Program-made: the position numbers and the translations under genes
Assembly: GCA_020631735.1 (NCBI GenBank)
Contig: CM036159.1
Coordinates: forward strand, 98,572,701 to 98,636,700
Direction of reading: 5' to 3'
From: Saccharum officinarum
Lineage: Eukaryota > Streptophyta > Magnoliopsida > Poales > Poaceae
Length of the DNA stretch: 64,000 nt
Notes under the pieces: generated by a model
Seen by the model: the letters and a program-made list of their open reading frames with translations, nothing else
Databases searched by the model: none
What the model was told of the DNA's origin: nothing
In this document: piece after piece, positions 43,925 to 55,748 of the stretch
Layout: each line of letters starts with the position of its first letter
Position numbering within the stretch: position 1 is the stretch's first letter

Positions 43925-46759
43925 GGTTGTGGGGTTTGTAAATAATTACTCTATTCTTTAATGAAATGATACACAGCCCTCCTGCGCATTCAAGAAAAAA
44001 AATTCCAATCTGTTCTGGTTCAAGAAACAAGGAAGTTTCAATTATTCCCAGAGAGTAAAAATACCTGACAATTTCCTACTAGGGGCTTTATGGTGAACAA
44101 GAAGAAGAAAGAAATGGGCATCCCAGAAGCATATGATCAAAAGTTCAAAACCCTAAAGACAAACCCTCAACTGCAAGCAGTCACCCCCTTATTTACCAGT
44201 TTACTGCCAGGCTTTATGGCGGATGAAATCATGCTGAAAAAAGAACCACATGCTACCCATAAGACGAATATACAGAGTACCCGAAAATAAAAAAGCAAAA
44301 TGGCCTTCAAAAACTAAGGGAAATCAAACCATATTTCTTCTGCACTTATGACAACACAGCTTACTTTGCCATGCTAACTTCTGAAGTGAGCTCAAGTTTG
44401 TTACAATATAATTATATAACTATCCTTCATTAAACATGTAGCACTAGCCTACTCAATGAGTTTTCCATAACTATCACAAGTATTATATTAGTTATAGAAA
44501 GCCCAATCAAAGCTTGGACAGGGGTACCCTAAACGAAAATCGATTGTGCCTGTGCATATACCCAACTAATGCAGCACATATTGTAACATTTTAAAGGAAC
44601 TATGCAACTTAGAAATAGAAAAATATCGTATGACATCATCGACAATAGAATATTACTTAACAATCCAAGAGTTCGCCCTTATCCACTGAAGCCAGAATGA
44701 ACATGCACATGGGCAGAGAACTTGGTCCATACAAAAAATCTGTAGCAGCTCAACTTATGAAAAAGAAATAGGTTTGTGTCTTGGTTCATACAAAGCTATG
44801 ACAGCAATAAGGTATAAGTAGTTAAGTGCATCATCAGACAGCCTGACTGAATACACTTAAAATTGGAGGTATGTTAGTAGGGATGGACATGGACTCAACT
44901 TGCTATGAACCTTGACAAAAATGTGCCTTAGAGCTACTGATCCCTGTTTCAACTGACCCACAACTCAAGTAAATGTGACACATAACCTGGTCAACAGCTC
45001 CCTCACCAATGCTCAGGTTAAGCCCTACAACAATACCACTGCAAAAAGTATCGAAAATTAAAAATAGCATCCCCCCCCCCCCCCCCCGCGGGAATACATA
45101 TCGCTATCCTAATCATATGGTGAACGTCCCACACTGACATTAGCACTTGCAAACATAACTGTGAAGGAGTCACATTTCTTAAAAGCAGATACTACTAAGA
45201 GATTAGAATGCAACAAGACAATGTGGCTGTGCCATCGATGTTATCAACCACATTAGTAATATAATCCAGTTTCTTATTAATTATGTAAGGGCTACTGGCT
45301 GTTCAGTTAAATGAACCCATGCCACTACATGCAGTCCCTCTAATTCATTGGTGGAAGTAATTACAGACACAGAACATGTCCACAAACTCACTAGGCAGCT
45401 AACTAAGAAACAAAATAAAAATTATGAGTATATTTTAACTGAGAAACCAACTCATAGGGCCTGCAAACTTACTTGGGGAAAGCCAGCAATCAGGGATAAT
45501 GGCACCCAGCCTTGGTCATCCATGCGTTGCCGCAAGTATAGGTCCTTACACAAATTGGCATCACTGCAATAGTTCACAAGTGGATCAAGAAATTGACCTG
45601 AGCATCTTCACAGTTTTTATTAAAAAAAAAGGATTCCCAAAATGTAGACGAGCTACTACCTGAAATAGTATTCTATCTGCTCCAGAAGACCCTTTTGAAA
45701 AGGGTCAATTAAAACAGCTTGGGGGCTTGCTGGATGAGGCACAAAAGGCAGGCCTTGAATGCCTTCTAAGGTGGGTGCCGCAAAATAGTAAACATGTGGT
45801 GCTATGTCTGCTATTTACAACAAGCAAATTAATGTAATATAACAATGGCACATGCCCATGATCTCATAAACCACATGCACAAGAACATACCAGGGAAGCC
45901 CATAGGTGCCCCATAAGGTGGTGTCTGAGGAGTAGCGGGGCTAACAAATGGCGGTGGCGGCGGAGGTGCTCCTGCTACAACAGCCAGAGTAGGAGCCCTA
46001 ATGTATGTTGGCTGATGGCCACGCTGCTGATGAACTGGTACATGCCCATCTCTGCGGCCACCTCCACGCCGTTGTCCATCAAAACCCCCGTGGTGCTCAC
46101 TCCCACGTCGCCCCCCACCTCCACCATTACCCCTCCTGTTTCCCCCACCATAGCCACCACCTCGGCCATGGGGGTGGGAGCCAAAACGTCCATTCTGATG
46201 AGGATCTGCACCGTTGCTCCGGGCATTATTAGGCACATAAACAGGGGACGGCTCCGGTGCAGGGGCACTCTTCTCCAGCCCATCCGCCGCAGGCATCACC
46301 AGGGCTCGCCGGGCCACAGGATTGCGCACCGGAGCCTCATTTCCAGGGTTAGCATCCGGAGCGCCGGGATTGCCGAAAGAGGGCGGCGACATCACCGCCG
46401 CCTGACACCATTGCAACAACAGTAAAACCCAATCTGATCAAATGGTATTACAAATTTCAAGGTCCTCTATATCAAACACTGGTATCAACTCACAGTGGAA
46501 GCTGGAGAAGCGGCCTTAGGGGACGCCTTGGCCGCTGGCCCCGCAGCCGGCGGCGGCGGAGAGACCAGCCCGGGCAGCGCCGGCCAGGAGTCCGCGTCCA
46601 TGATGGGCCTTTCAACCGCCACCGCGACGGGCACCGTCGCGCCCGCGGGAAGCTTCCAGACGGCGGCCGCCGCACCAGCCTTCTTCGCCCCAACCGGGCT
46701 ATCGGACGGGGCGTCCCGGCCCCGGCAACGGCAACATGCGGGTCGGCGCTGCTAGCCAT
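42090..46759 (-). CDS. LARP1: La-related protein, LARP1 type (plant LARP1b/c-like)
   Basis: Six exons on the - strand: 46759-46494, 46401-45891, 45810-45660, 45563-45473, 43570-43499 and 42416-42090, all with GT..AG introns. The protein is about 472 residues. The N-terminal part contains MDADSWPALPGL and a Pro-rich stretch, then a Gly/Arg-rich low-complexity region (GRGGGYGGGNRRGN, RRGGGRRDG). The La motif runs from exon 3 to exon 6: GLLEQIEYYFSDANLCKDLYL, MDDQGWVPLSLIAGF, ITNNIQFILETV, VVEVQGDKLRRRGAWENW. LARP1 proteins bind mRNA (5' TOP and poly(A)) and in plants act in mRNA decay and translation under stress. The tail is Ser/Gly-rich. Oddity: from ATG 46759 the frame is wrong after VAVAGAG, and one missing G in 'ccgggacg' (about 46716) would restore APSDSPVGAKKAGAA. 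The donor and acceptor phases fit only with that base. Confidence 0.88.
43894..43926. repeat. (GT)n followed by 19 consecutive G, in LARP intron 4
   Basis: A GT tract passes directly into a run of 19 G at 43908-43926. On the transcribed (-) strand this is poly(C). Confidence 0.95.
45071..45087. repeat. 17-base C homopolymer in LARP intron 4
   Basis: An uninterrupted run of 17 C on the + strand, hence G on the transcribed strand. Its true length is doubtful in any sequencing technology. Confidence 0.9.
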
Positions 46760-47907
46760 CGTCCGCACCCTAGTCCGATCGGGAGGTAGAGCCTCGACGG
46801 GGTAGCAGACGAAAGGCGGAGGCGACTGCGGGAACGGCGGCGGCGGCGGGGGTGGGGGTAAAGGGGTGGGGGCGGGATCGGTCAGTGGTACGGCATGAGG
46901 CGATCGGTAACAGGGGTTCCAAATATTGCCACGAGGCGAGGCGAGGCGAGGGCCGGCGATCGGATCGGGGGGAGGAGGGGGGACGGTGCGGCGGCGGGCG
47001 GAGCCGGAGCTGGGGCCGATGCCTGCGACGCTCGCTCCTCGCTGCTCTTCCCTTGCCTTGCCTTCCCACGGACGGGATCCCTCTCCTGCCTCTTGCCGTG
47101 GTGGGCCACAAAAGGGCAAAGCCCGCAGCAACCAGCGTGGGCCGCCCCCACAGCTCCCGTCCGCCCGATCACAGATCAGCGGCCGGAGCCCGTCCTGGGC
47201 CCGCGCCTCTCTAAAGCGGCTCGCGCTGGCGTCCGCTTGGCTACCCTACCCCCCGGGCTGGCTGGCGCGCGGGCCCCCGCCCTCGGGTGCGGCGTTGGAG
47301 GTTGTTGACTTGCTTGCGCGGTGGGCCGTCCGATGCGGGGCGGACGGCTGGCTCGCCAAGGGAGGTCCGTGTCCGGCGAAAGACGAAATTATTGCGGGGA
47401 CGCTCGCAATCCCAGCGGCGGTGGCGCCTGGGACGAAACGGCAAACCGCCCGCCCACTGGACTTTTTGCAAAAGCGCCCTCCACTGTTTCTGGATTCCAA
47501 CATCCACCGGCCTTATCTGTTTGCCTTTCTATCACCTCCGAAGGATAGAGTCGTGGATCACGGCCTGGTTCACTGTTTTTTCGCGGGGCCTTTCTGCACG
47601 TCGCATTTAGTATCTTGAACCCCATATATTCCCACCGATTCTTTTCAAAAGGAGCGTTTCTGGATAAATAAAAACAGAGAGGATCGACGTGCTACTTTGT
47701 CGTAAATGCGCCAAGAATCCGCTCAGTTTCTGGCCTCCCCATCATTACGGGTGCGGCGTTTTTCCTCGAGAAAAAACCACAAGCGATTGCACCGAATGAG
47801 AACCGTGGATTCAGTCAACATTGACAGGGATAACGCGAGGGACAAATGCGGACACGATCTAAGAAAGATCACTGAACGCTGTTCGTCCTCTCCGCTTGTG
47901 TACATAA
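46760..47907. other. Promoter and upstream region of the LARP-type gene
   Basis: GC-rich to about 47500, with several overlapping open frames on both strands that show no domain. I treat them as GC-rich promoter and leader sequence. Confidence 0.5.
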
Positions 47908-48037
47908 GGGTCCATTCGGCTACGCTGATAAGCCGGCTGAAAAACACGGTTGGCTGATTTGTCGTGAGAAAAAAATACTGTTCCGGCTAAAATAACAAGC
48001 TGAAAAGTACGGATTATAAGCCGAATGAACAGGGCCC
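47908..48037. mobile_element. Short MITE, 130 bp
   Basis: The left end GGGTCCATTCGGCT and the right end AGCCGAATGAACAGGGCCC are inverted complements, and 'cggctgaaaaac' pairs with 'aagctgaaaagtac'. Related fragments occur at about 1770-1900, 27800-27900 and 33620-33690. Confidence 0.7.
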
Positions 48038-48506
48038 TATCTCAAGTTATTTTTTATTTCCGTTTGGTAGGTATCTAGATTATCGTAGAAATATTTTATA
48101 TTCAAATTCTCTTAGGAAACGTTTCAGATGACGAATCAAAATCACTAAACCGTTTGGATGCAGAATCAGAATCACTATGAAACCACGTTTTCACGGATTC
48201 ACATCTGCAGACAACAAAGAGCGAATTGCTTAGAACCATTTCTTGCAGAAACGTTTTCAGCTGCAAGGTGTTTGGCACCGTCTCTTTCGATTCCTTCCAG
48301 AATCGAAAACGTTTCGGTGAGTCAAACGGTGCCTCGCAAGATTCATGTCTATGTAATTTGTTTAGAGCATCTTTAGGCCCTGTTCGTTTCTATAAGAATA
48401 GGGACTAGAGACTAAATTTTAGTCATTTTTAGTCCCTTTAAACCAAACAGGAGGGACTAAAACAGAGACTAGAGACTAATGGGTAGAAGTCCTTATGGTA
48501 AGGCTT

Positions 48507-48847
48507 AGGGGGTGTTTGTATGAAGAGGCTAAAGTTTAGTTGGTGTCATATCGGATGTTACACGGGGTGTCGCATGGGGTGTTCGGATACTAATAAAAAA
48601 ATAAATTATAAATTCCGTTAGTAAACCGCGAGACGAATTTATTAACTAATTAATCCATTATTAACACATGTTTACTGTAGCACCACATTGTCAAATCATG
48701 GACTAATTAGGCTTAAAAAATCGTCTCGCAAATTAGTTTCAATCTGTGTATTTAGTTTCGTAAATAGTCTATATTTAATACTTCATGCATGTGTCTAAAC
48801 ATTCATTGTGATATGGACTAAAGTTTAGTTAGGTGAACCAAACGGGG
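48507..48847. mobile_element. MITE, GGCCTTGTTTAG-related family, copy 5
   Basis: It starts GGGGGTGTTTGTATGAAG and ends 'ggtgaaccaaacgggg', with the core 'gactaattaggcttaaaaa', 'cgtctcgcaaattag' and 'cttcatgcatgtgtctaaac'. It sits in the left part of the nested element. Confidence 0.7.
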
Positions 48848-49038
48848 CTTTATTGGGACTTATAGGACCAACTTTACAGCCCATACCCCTCCCTCTCTCT
48901 CCTCACTCGCAGTCTCTCTCCTCCCCGGCCTGATGCGTCGCCCCACCCCACGCCGCCAATGTGCCGCACCCGTCTCTCTCCTCCCCTTCGGCCAGATCCG
49001 CCGCCAGCTTCCTATCGTGCCCGCCTCATGCCGGCCGT

Positions 49039-51004
49039 TGAAAGCCCAAGTTTGGTTTTGGTAATTAATGACACCAAGTTGTTAATGCCATGTGTTAAAT
49101 ATTTTGAGTTAGGCATAAGCAACACATGTGATGAAGGTGTACGTGTCTAGGAGTGGTGGCCACAAGATCACAAAGAGATAGTGCATGGACATGAAATGAT
49201 GATCATGGTGGAGATGCACATAATATGATGGACATGATGATCAAGTGGAAGAGAAGGAACTAAGAGCGCAAGGCAAAGGTATAACCATAGGGATTTTCCT
49301 TTTGCCGGTCTAAGATGAGTAGAGAAGTGATTGACCGGGTTTAGGATACATAGCCGACTATCAAGAGGGGCAATCACGGTTAGCTCGGAAATCAAGTGCC
49401 ACTAGATCAATGTCTTGAGCATATGCATTAGGATCTAGTAGAGAGCTAACATAACGCCTTAAGAAATGAGTATGAAATGCTAACACACATGCACATGGTG
49501 GTGTACACTTGGTGGTGTTAGCACATTTGCGAAGGCGGTGTAAGTTAAGCGGTAGAGAGGGGTTTGGGTTCCTCTCTCCCTCCCGCCGAGCTTGCGAGAC
49601 GGGATTCAGCGCTTTTTGGGAAGTGAAATGCCTATTTTCCACTACGCCGGAAGTCAGAAAAGAAACGGAGGCGAACGGAGGTCACAGAGGTGACCGGACG
49701 CTGCACCGGACGCGGTCATGGTATGACCGGATGCGTCCGGTCAGTTCAACGCAGCGAGGGTATGTGATCGGACGCTGGTCTGGTCTGACCAGCGCGTCCG
49801 GTCAGTTCACCGGTGCGCAGAAGAAGTGAGCACGCGACCGGCGCGTCCGGTCCCTCACGGAACCGGCGTGTCCGGTCAGGCGTCCAGAGGGGCAGAGCAC
49901 AGCGGAGTGATGATCGGACGCGGGACGCGTCCGGTCATGTACGATCGGACACGTCCGGTCGTACTGGGAGCTTACTGGACTCCGACCGGACGCCAAGTGG
50001 GGCGCGTCCGGTCATACGCTAGGGCGCGTCCGGTCATTCGCTGGAGCGCGTCCGGTCATAGCAACGGTAACTTCTGACGCGCACTGTTCACGCTTGTCCT
50101 GTAGTGACCGGACGCGTCCGGTCACCCTGACCGGTGCGTCCGGTCATCATGTTTTGAATTGTGTCGTCCGGTAACGGCTAGCTGCGTACCCCTTCGCTAT
50201 AAATAGAAGATGTCCGGGGTTTGAGGGCATCTCTTGCACATTTTGAGACCTAGAGACATACTTTGAGCTAGAGAACAACCCCTCCACTCATCTCTTTGCT
50301 TAGTTGCATATCTTGAGTGAGATTGAGTGAGATTCAAGTGCTTTGCTTGAGAGTTGCATTCTAGAGGCACTTGATCTTCGAGTTGCTGCGGATTTCTTGT
50401 TACTCTTCCGTGTTTCCCGACACGGTAGACGACTTGGAGCAGCGGAGGTGATTGAGCTCGCAATTGGAGATTGTTGGAGCCCTCACCAAGTGTTGTAAGG
50501 GGTTCTTGATCCTACCCTCGGGAGTTCGCGAATTGGATACTCTAGTGGAGCTCGTGGCTTGGAGGATCCCCATCTTGTGTGTGGTTGTGCGGCGCCCGCC
50601 GAGGGCTCGACTCTTGATAGTCAATTAGCTCGCGAACCGACAAGTGGGTGTATCACCACAACGGGGAGTAGCTTGCCGGGAAGCAAGTGAACCTCGGGAT
50701 AAATTCTTGTGTCAATCTCTTCCCAAGGATTTCTCTTATATGATTGATTGATTGGTACTTCTCTTCTCTACACGGTGGTATAATCACTCGAAACTCTTCT
50801 CTCGTTTTACTTCTTATTTCTAGCTTATAGTTGTTGTTGTGTTTAGTGAATAGTTTTGTTATAGACTTGTGTAGGTGGCTTACTTAATTAGTTAGAGCTA
50901 GTGCATTTGCTTCGCCACCTTTCGTACTAACGTGTGGTTAAGTAATTATTGTATAAGTTTTAATTAGGCTATTCACCCCCCCTCTAGCCTATTTGGACCT
51001 TACA
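49039..51004 (+). mobile_element. Solo LTR of a Sirevirus-type Copia element, 1,966 bp
   Basis: It starts TGAAAGCCCAAGTTTGG and ends 'ttggaccttaca', and is flanked by the perfect target duplication GCCGT (49034-49038, 51005-51009). It has the same architecture as the LTR at 23729: repeated GCGTCCGGTC/GACCGGACGC motifs (about 49690-50150), a 'ctataaatag' TATA-like box near 50198, and a 'gcggtagagaggg' block. There are no internal domains, so this is an LTR-LTR recombination product. Confidence 0.93.
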
Positions 51005-51387
51005 GCCGTGCCCACCTCGTCGGCACCACACCCCACGCCGGCCGCGCTCCTCCCCTCCGGCCAAATCCGCCGTCAGCAGAGCGAGGGCAGCGGTAGCCTC
51101 GGCGCTCCGGCGACGCGGTGACAACAAAGAAGGGCGAGGCGGAGAGAGCAGGGGCGCAGGGCGGTGTGGCGGACTCAAGGGCCAAGGACGGAAGCAACGG
51201 CGAGGGATTCGGCACCGGCGGACCAGAGGAAGGGGAGAGAGAGAATAGAAGGGAAGGACGTTTTGGTCTTTGTTCAGCAGCTTTGATGTCTTTTAGTTCC
51301 TTTTAGTCTCTAGAGCCAGACAGGTTATTTAGTCCCTCTTTTAGTCTCTAGTCTCTGCTCCTGAAACCGAGCATGCTTTTAGCATCT

Positions 51388-52388
51388 AAATTATGGTGTC
51401 CTAAAATTTTGATTTTATAACCTTTCTAATAAAAACTATTGGGCACAACACCCCACCAACGATTCCATTTTATTCATTCAAAAAACATACATGTCGTCGT
51501 CTCCCGTGCGTACAATAGATGAAAATAATTCACCGGAGTGGCCAGCCATCCCTGACAAGCTAGCTTAGGCCATTCTCGACACCATAGCTGACACCCAAAA
51601 CTTTTAAAATGGCAGCTTCATTGCCTCATCTACCTCCAAGTATTCTCATATCTGAAATATTGATCAAATATCTAATTTCGGTGAACTTGTCAGGCGGCGA
51701 CAGTGGTCAAGCCGTGGTCGGCCATCCTGGCACCATAACACACGCACAGATCCTCCAACACGGATTTTTTTTCCATGATGCTAAAAAAAGATTGGGAGTA
51801 CGTATATTTCATTTTTTGAAGCCCGCATACATTGGTAGTTAGAACAACAAACCGCTAAAAATACATGATTGGAAGTGGTTTACCAATATCGAACTGCTGG
51901 ATATGTTTCTTAACGCATATACTCCATTCGTTCCAAATAATTACACTTCCTATTTTCGAGGAGTTAAACTTTTTCTTAAATTTGACCTAATAATGTATAA
52001 AAGAATAAAGTAATATTTTATACATAATAATATTGTTAGAATAACAGTAAGATAGATTTTATAATAAATATATTAAGAGACGCAAATAACAGTAATATTT
52101 TATACAAATATAGTCAAATTACTTCTCGGCTAGATGTTCAGTCGTTGTTATATATATACACTACTCATGGTTTTTATATAATCTCCTTTCTGTGCAATAT
52201 TTTGATGGACGATGATATGAGGCTAGGAGATACCTGACATGTGGGGCCTTTTCCTCCGATTGAGACGTTGAGTCGTCGTCATCGTTGCAGCCGCCATCGC
52301 CAGCTGACACTGTCACGCTGTCTCCTTCAGAGAGGAAACCCCGGCGGCGGGTCGGTCGGTTTCCTGTCTTTTCCGTTGCTCTCGTATA
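51388..52388. other. Gene-free stretch
   Basis: No gene recognised. About 51919-52135 resembles an eroded Stowaway copy (ACTCCATTCGTTCCAAATAAT), without a clear right end. Confidence 0.4.
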
Positions 52389-52622
52389 CTCCCTCCGTCC
52401 AACAAAACAAGCAATTATGGGAAGCGTGCCAGTCAAACTGACTCAAGTTTGACCAAGTTTATAGTAAATAGTATTAACATTTATGTCTCCAATAAATACT
52501 ATAACTAATCTAATGATACTTATTTGTATTATAAATATTAGTATTTTTTATAAATTTAGTCAAAGTTCAAACTGTTGACTTCTCGAAAAGCGAGAATTGC
52601 ATGTTTTTATGGACGGAGGGAG
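52389..52622. mobile_element. Stowaway-type MITE, complete
   Basis: It starts CTCCCTCCGTCCAAC and ends 'tttatggacggagggag', flanked by TA on both sides (52387-52388, 52623-52624). The terminal CTCCCTCCGTCC is perfectly inverted. Confidence 0.9.
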
Positions 52623-52624
52623 TA

Positions 52625-53930
52625 CGTCGGTTGAGAGCTACTCGTACGAATTCCGTAGCACATGCACTCGCCTCGTACATACTACACATACGTGTTCTTT
52701 CGCGTAGCCGCTAGTTTCATTCGCGACACGTGTTCCCGTCGCGACGAGTACGTGGCACGCACGGCCCGGCCATTTGTCAGCTGTCACCGCCACATGGAAC
52801 ACGAGTGTGCTTGTGCCTCCAAAGATAAGCAAGGAATCGTGCGTGCCAATTTCAAATCCGCATCAAATTGAATGAATGATACGTACGGAGTACTTTACAA
52901 GAGTCCATCGATCAGTTGGCGGTTGAATTAAGTTAAGCTACAAAAATGAAATGAGAAGAGCAGTGTTATCGAGTCTCCGATTTTTGGACGAAAAACTTGT
53001 GCACAGGTGGAAGAAGGCAGCGCAGTTTATATTCCCTTACGGTCTGTTGTTTGTTTCTCTAAATTGAATCTTATTTTAAGAATCAAGAATCACTCTATTT
53101 TAGATCTTAATTAAAATGTTCCTGTCGATAAGAACTTGATCGTAGCAATAAATTTTCTCACAAAAAGTATTTTGTGTTCGAACTCACGACAGACGAGCGA
53201 AGGAGATTGAGACGTGAGGGTGGCGATGAAACTTACTTTCAGTTTCTTACTAACTCTTTCCATGCCTTACCCTCTAAATTTAACACAGGTCTATACTTAA
53301 AATTTAAAAAGCGGTGAAATATCAAGTTCTAAGCCTATTGCCTAGTTCATGAAGCATATTCCAATTCAGGTCAAATGAAAGGATTTAAACGGGTCATTAT
53401 TAGGGAGAAATGGGAAAATCATGTACCGATGTATGCCGTATAAACTGATCGTATCCTCTATTTTTTTAGGAAAAAAAACGAAATACAAAAAACAGAACCA
53501 ACAGTACCTAATGGCGCATAAATCAACCATTCCTCTTTTTTGAGGCAAAACGAAAATAGAAAAAAAAATCAGAAAACTCAGCGAATTCGGGATCCAAAAC
53601 GATTAAGGTGTTTTCCCTGACCGTTTTCATAGTTTCTTGTATTTAGGCAGGAACTTTTCTGCCGGCATTCCCGTTTCTAGCTCCAACTCCAGCCCACGGG
53701 TGGACGACCTCGCGTCACTGAGCCCGTGCGGCATGGCACCTATGAGCGCCGCTCGCCAGGCCCCACGAGGCACGGCCGCCTGCGTGTGCTTGGCCAACGC
53801 CGCTACGATCACAAGCTGCTTCCGCTCGCAGCTTCGCCCCCTCGCAACACTACAGGGCCGCTGCCTCTGCTCTCCGCGCGTGGGAGAAGTAGGTTAGCTC
53901 AGTCCCTTAGTTTTGGCCGGATGGGACTAA
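52625..53930. other. Gene-free stretch
   Basis: No gene recognised. A GC-rich island at about 53640-53890 has open frames on both strands, without a recognised domain or splice pattern; it may be a gene fragment. Confidence 0.4.
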
Positions 53931-54160
53931 GGGGGTGTTTGGTTCCTCTTGTTTTTTTAACACCTATCACATCAAATGTTTGAACACATGCATGGAGTGT
54001 TAAATATAGACCAATTACGAAACTAATTGCACAGATCGAGATTAATTTACGAGACGAATCTATTAAGCTTAATTAGTCCATTATTAGTATCTGAACACTC
54101 TATAGTCAACCCTATGGTCAACACCTGTTAAAGTTTAACAGGCGAACCAAACAGACCCTT
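53931..54160. mobile_element. MITE, GGGGGTGTTTGG type, 230 bp
   Basis: It starts GGGGGTGTTTGGTTCC and ends 'ggcgaaccaaacagaccctt'. ACTAA flanks it on both sides (53926-53930 and 54161-54165). The interior has 'cgagacgaatctattaagct' and 'taattagtccattattagt'. Confidence 0.75.
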
Positions 54161-54422
54161 ACTAACCTGCATCTTAGCAAAATATTTCATGTCGGGTTCA
54201 ACCCATCCACCTAAACCTCTATTTGAACACTAGCAAGAGTGAGTTCGCTTTAACCCAAACACACGCGAGATCTCACTCACCCCACATTTTCAGCAACCCC
54301 ACCGTCGCCTAAATCCTCGTTTGGCTGCCTCAATCCCTACTGTGTTCCTGCCGCCTGATTCCACTCCTTGGTCTCCCGCTGGTAGCTGATGCGTTTGCAT
54401 CACGACACTTAGCCTGAGGCAA

Positions 54423-54536
54423 ATGTTGAGGCGGCGAGGCGTCGACGAGTGCTTCTCCACGATCGGTAGGTTATACTTGGATGGAGCCAAGGTGATGATC
54501 GGCTTTGATGAATTCAAGACCATGATGGGTCACTGA
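54423..54536 (+). pseudogene. Possible C-terminal relic of a calmodulin-like protein
   Basis: A 37-codon frame ends FDEFKTMMGH and stop, resembling the last EF-hand and tail of plant calmodulin-like proteins (typically DxDGDGxVxFxEFxxMM). The calcium loop is ruined (LYLDGAKVMIGFDEF), and no upstream EF-hands are seen. An earlier LRRRGVDECFSTIG segment fits the preceding helix. The assignment rests on a short match and may be chance. Confidence 0.35.
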
Positions 54537-55648
54537 TGTACCCCGGTGTTACCGCGTGCGTGTAGCAATGCACCTAAACTTAGCATGAGCATCATTTCTT
54601 GTGTTCGCATTTATTGAAGCGCTTAAACCATTTTAGCGATCTTGTATAATTATTAAGAGCGTTATTGGAAGATTGACGTAATAACCGAAACTATCAACTA
54701 AGGTTGGAAACTAATTTTTATTGAACCAAATGCTATAAAATGTATCTGTGAACCCTAAATAAGATGTGAAGTGTAAAGTGTGTAGGTGTAAGGCAACCTT
54801 TGTTTTATCAGAGTAGAGATGTGCTAGAGTCTCTTATAGCTCGAAACAGAAGGCGAAGTAGGGTTCATTTAGGAGCCTAGCTAAATTTTGGACCCCGGAA
54901 GCAGTGTGACGAGTTTACTTTCGCGAGCTTGTTCATCGTGATTTTGTTAGTAGCGAGCGTTAAGTTTTAGCCCTGGCAGGTAGCCTGTAGTACCTTCTTG
55001 AGTTTGGTGCTGGTGGTCGGGTCGGTTTAAGCTGGTTTTGCCGGAGTGGGTGCTTTAAAATTCGTGCATTCGTGTGGCGTCGGGTTGCCTGGTTCCCTGG
55101 GCACGGTCACCAGTCATGTTTGTCCTGCACAGCACGTCGGGCGGCTCTGTCCGCGCACGGTGGCTGCCTCTCGTTGACGCATTGCTGCAGTGGGGTCCCC
55201 GGTCACTCGCGTGTGCGGTTGGCTCTGCTGCTAGTTGCCCCCCTCTCCTTCCTGTCGTGCCGGTGTGGCGCGCTGTCTAGGTCAGCGGCGCGGCGTGTCC
55301 GTGTCAGCCCTGACCGCCTGGCCGTTGGGGGGCGCCGCGCACACCTCTCGGTTCGCCAGCGTCTTGCGCACTCCCGGTGAACCCCCCCCCAGCTCAGCCG
55401 TAGATGGGACTTGGGCGCTGACCGATTACTCCCCCACCTCTCTTCCTCTGTCTGCCTGGCCAGTTGGGGCCTCGGCGAGAAACTGGTCGGAGGGGCGCCA
55501 GTACCCAATCAACCATGCCCTGGAGTTCCCCACCGTGCGACCTCACCGCGCGATCGCAGCTCGCTTCCAATTTGGCCCACCGTGCTCCAATCGGAGATTT
55601 CCGTCTTGCCGTGCCTTAAGGCAAGCTCGGCCGTGCTTCGTGACTGCC
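54537..55648. other. Gene-free stretch before the third gap
   Basis: No gene recognised. From about 55060 the sequence is GC-rich with a long open frame (55235 into the gap) lacking domains; it could be part of a transposon or a leader lost at the gap. Confidence 0.4.
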
Positions 55649-55748
55649 NNNNNNNNNNNNNNNNNNNNNNNNNNNNNNNNNNNNNNNNNNNNNNNNNNNN
55701 NNNNNNNNNNNNNNNNNNNNNNNNNNNNNNNNNNNNNNNNNNNNNNNN
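55649..55748. other. Assembly gap (100 N)
   Basis: Exactly 100 N, a conventional placeholder for a gap of unknown size. Confidence 0.99.

Larger units (their letters stand above)
48373..51380. mobile_element. Nested TIR element carrying a MITE and a solo LTR
   Basis: The left end 'ggccctgttcgtttc' followed by GGGACTAGAGACTAAA is mirrored on the right by 'ttttagtctctagtctctg' and 'gaaaccgagcatgc'. The octamer flanks GAGCATCT (48365-48372) and TAGCATCT (51381-51387 plus the preceding T) differ at one position, so a hAT-like target duplication is possible. Subtracting the two insertions leaves about 700 bp with a GC-rich centre. Confidence 0.55.
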
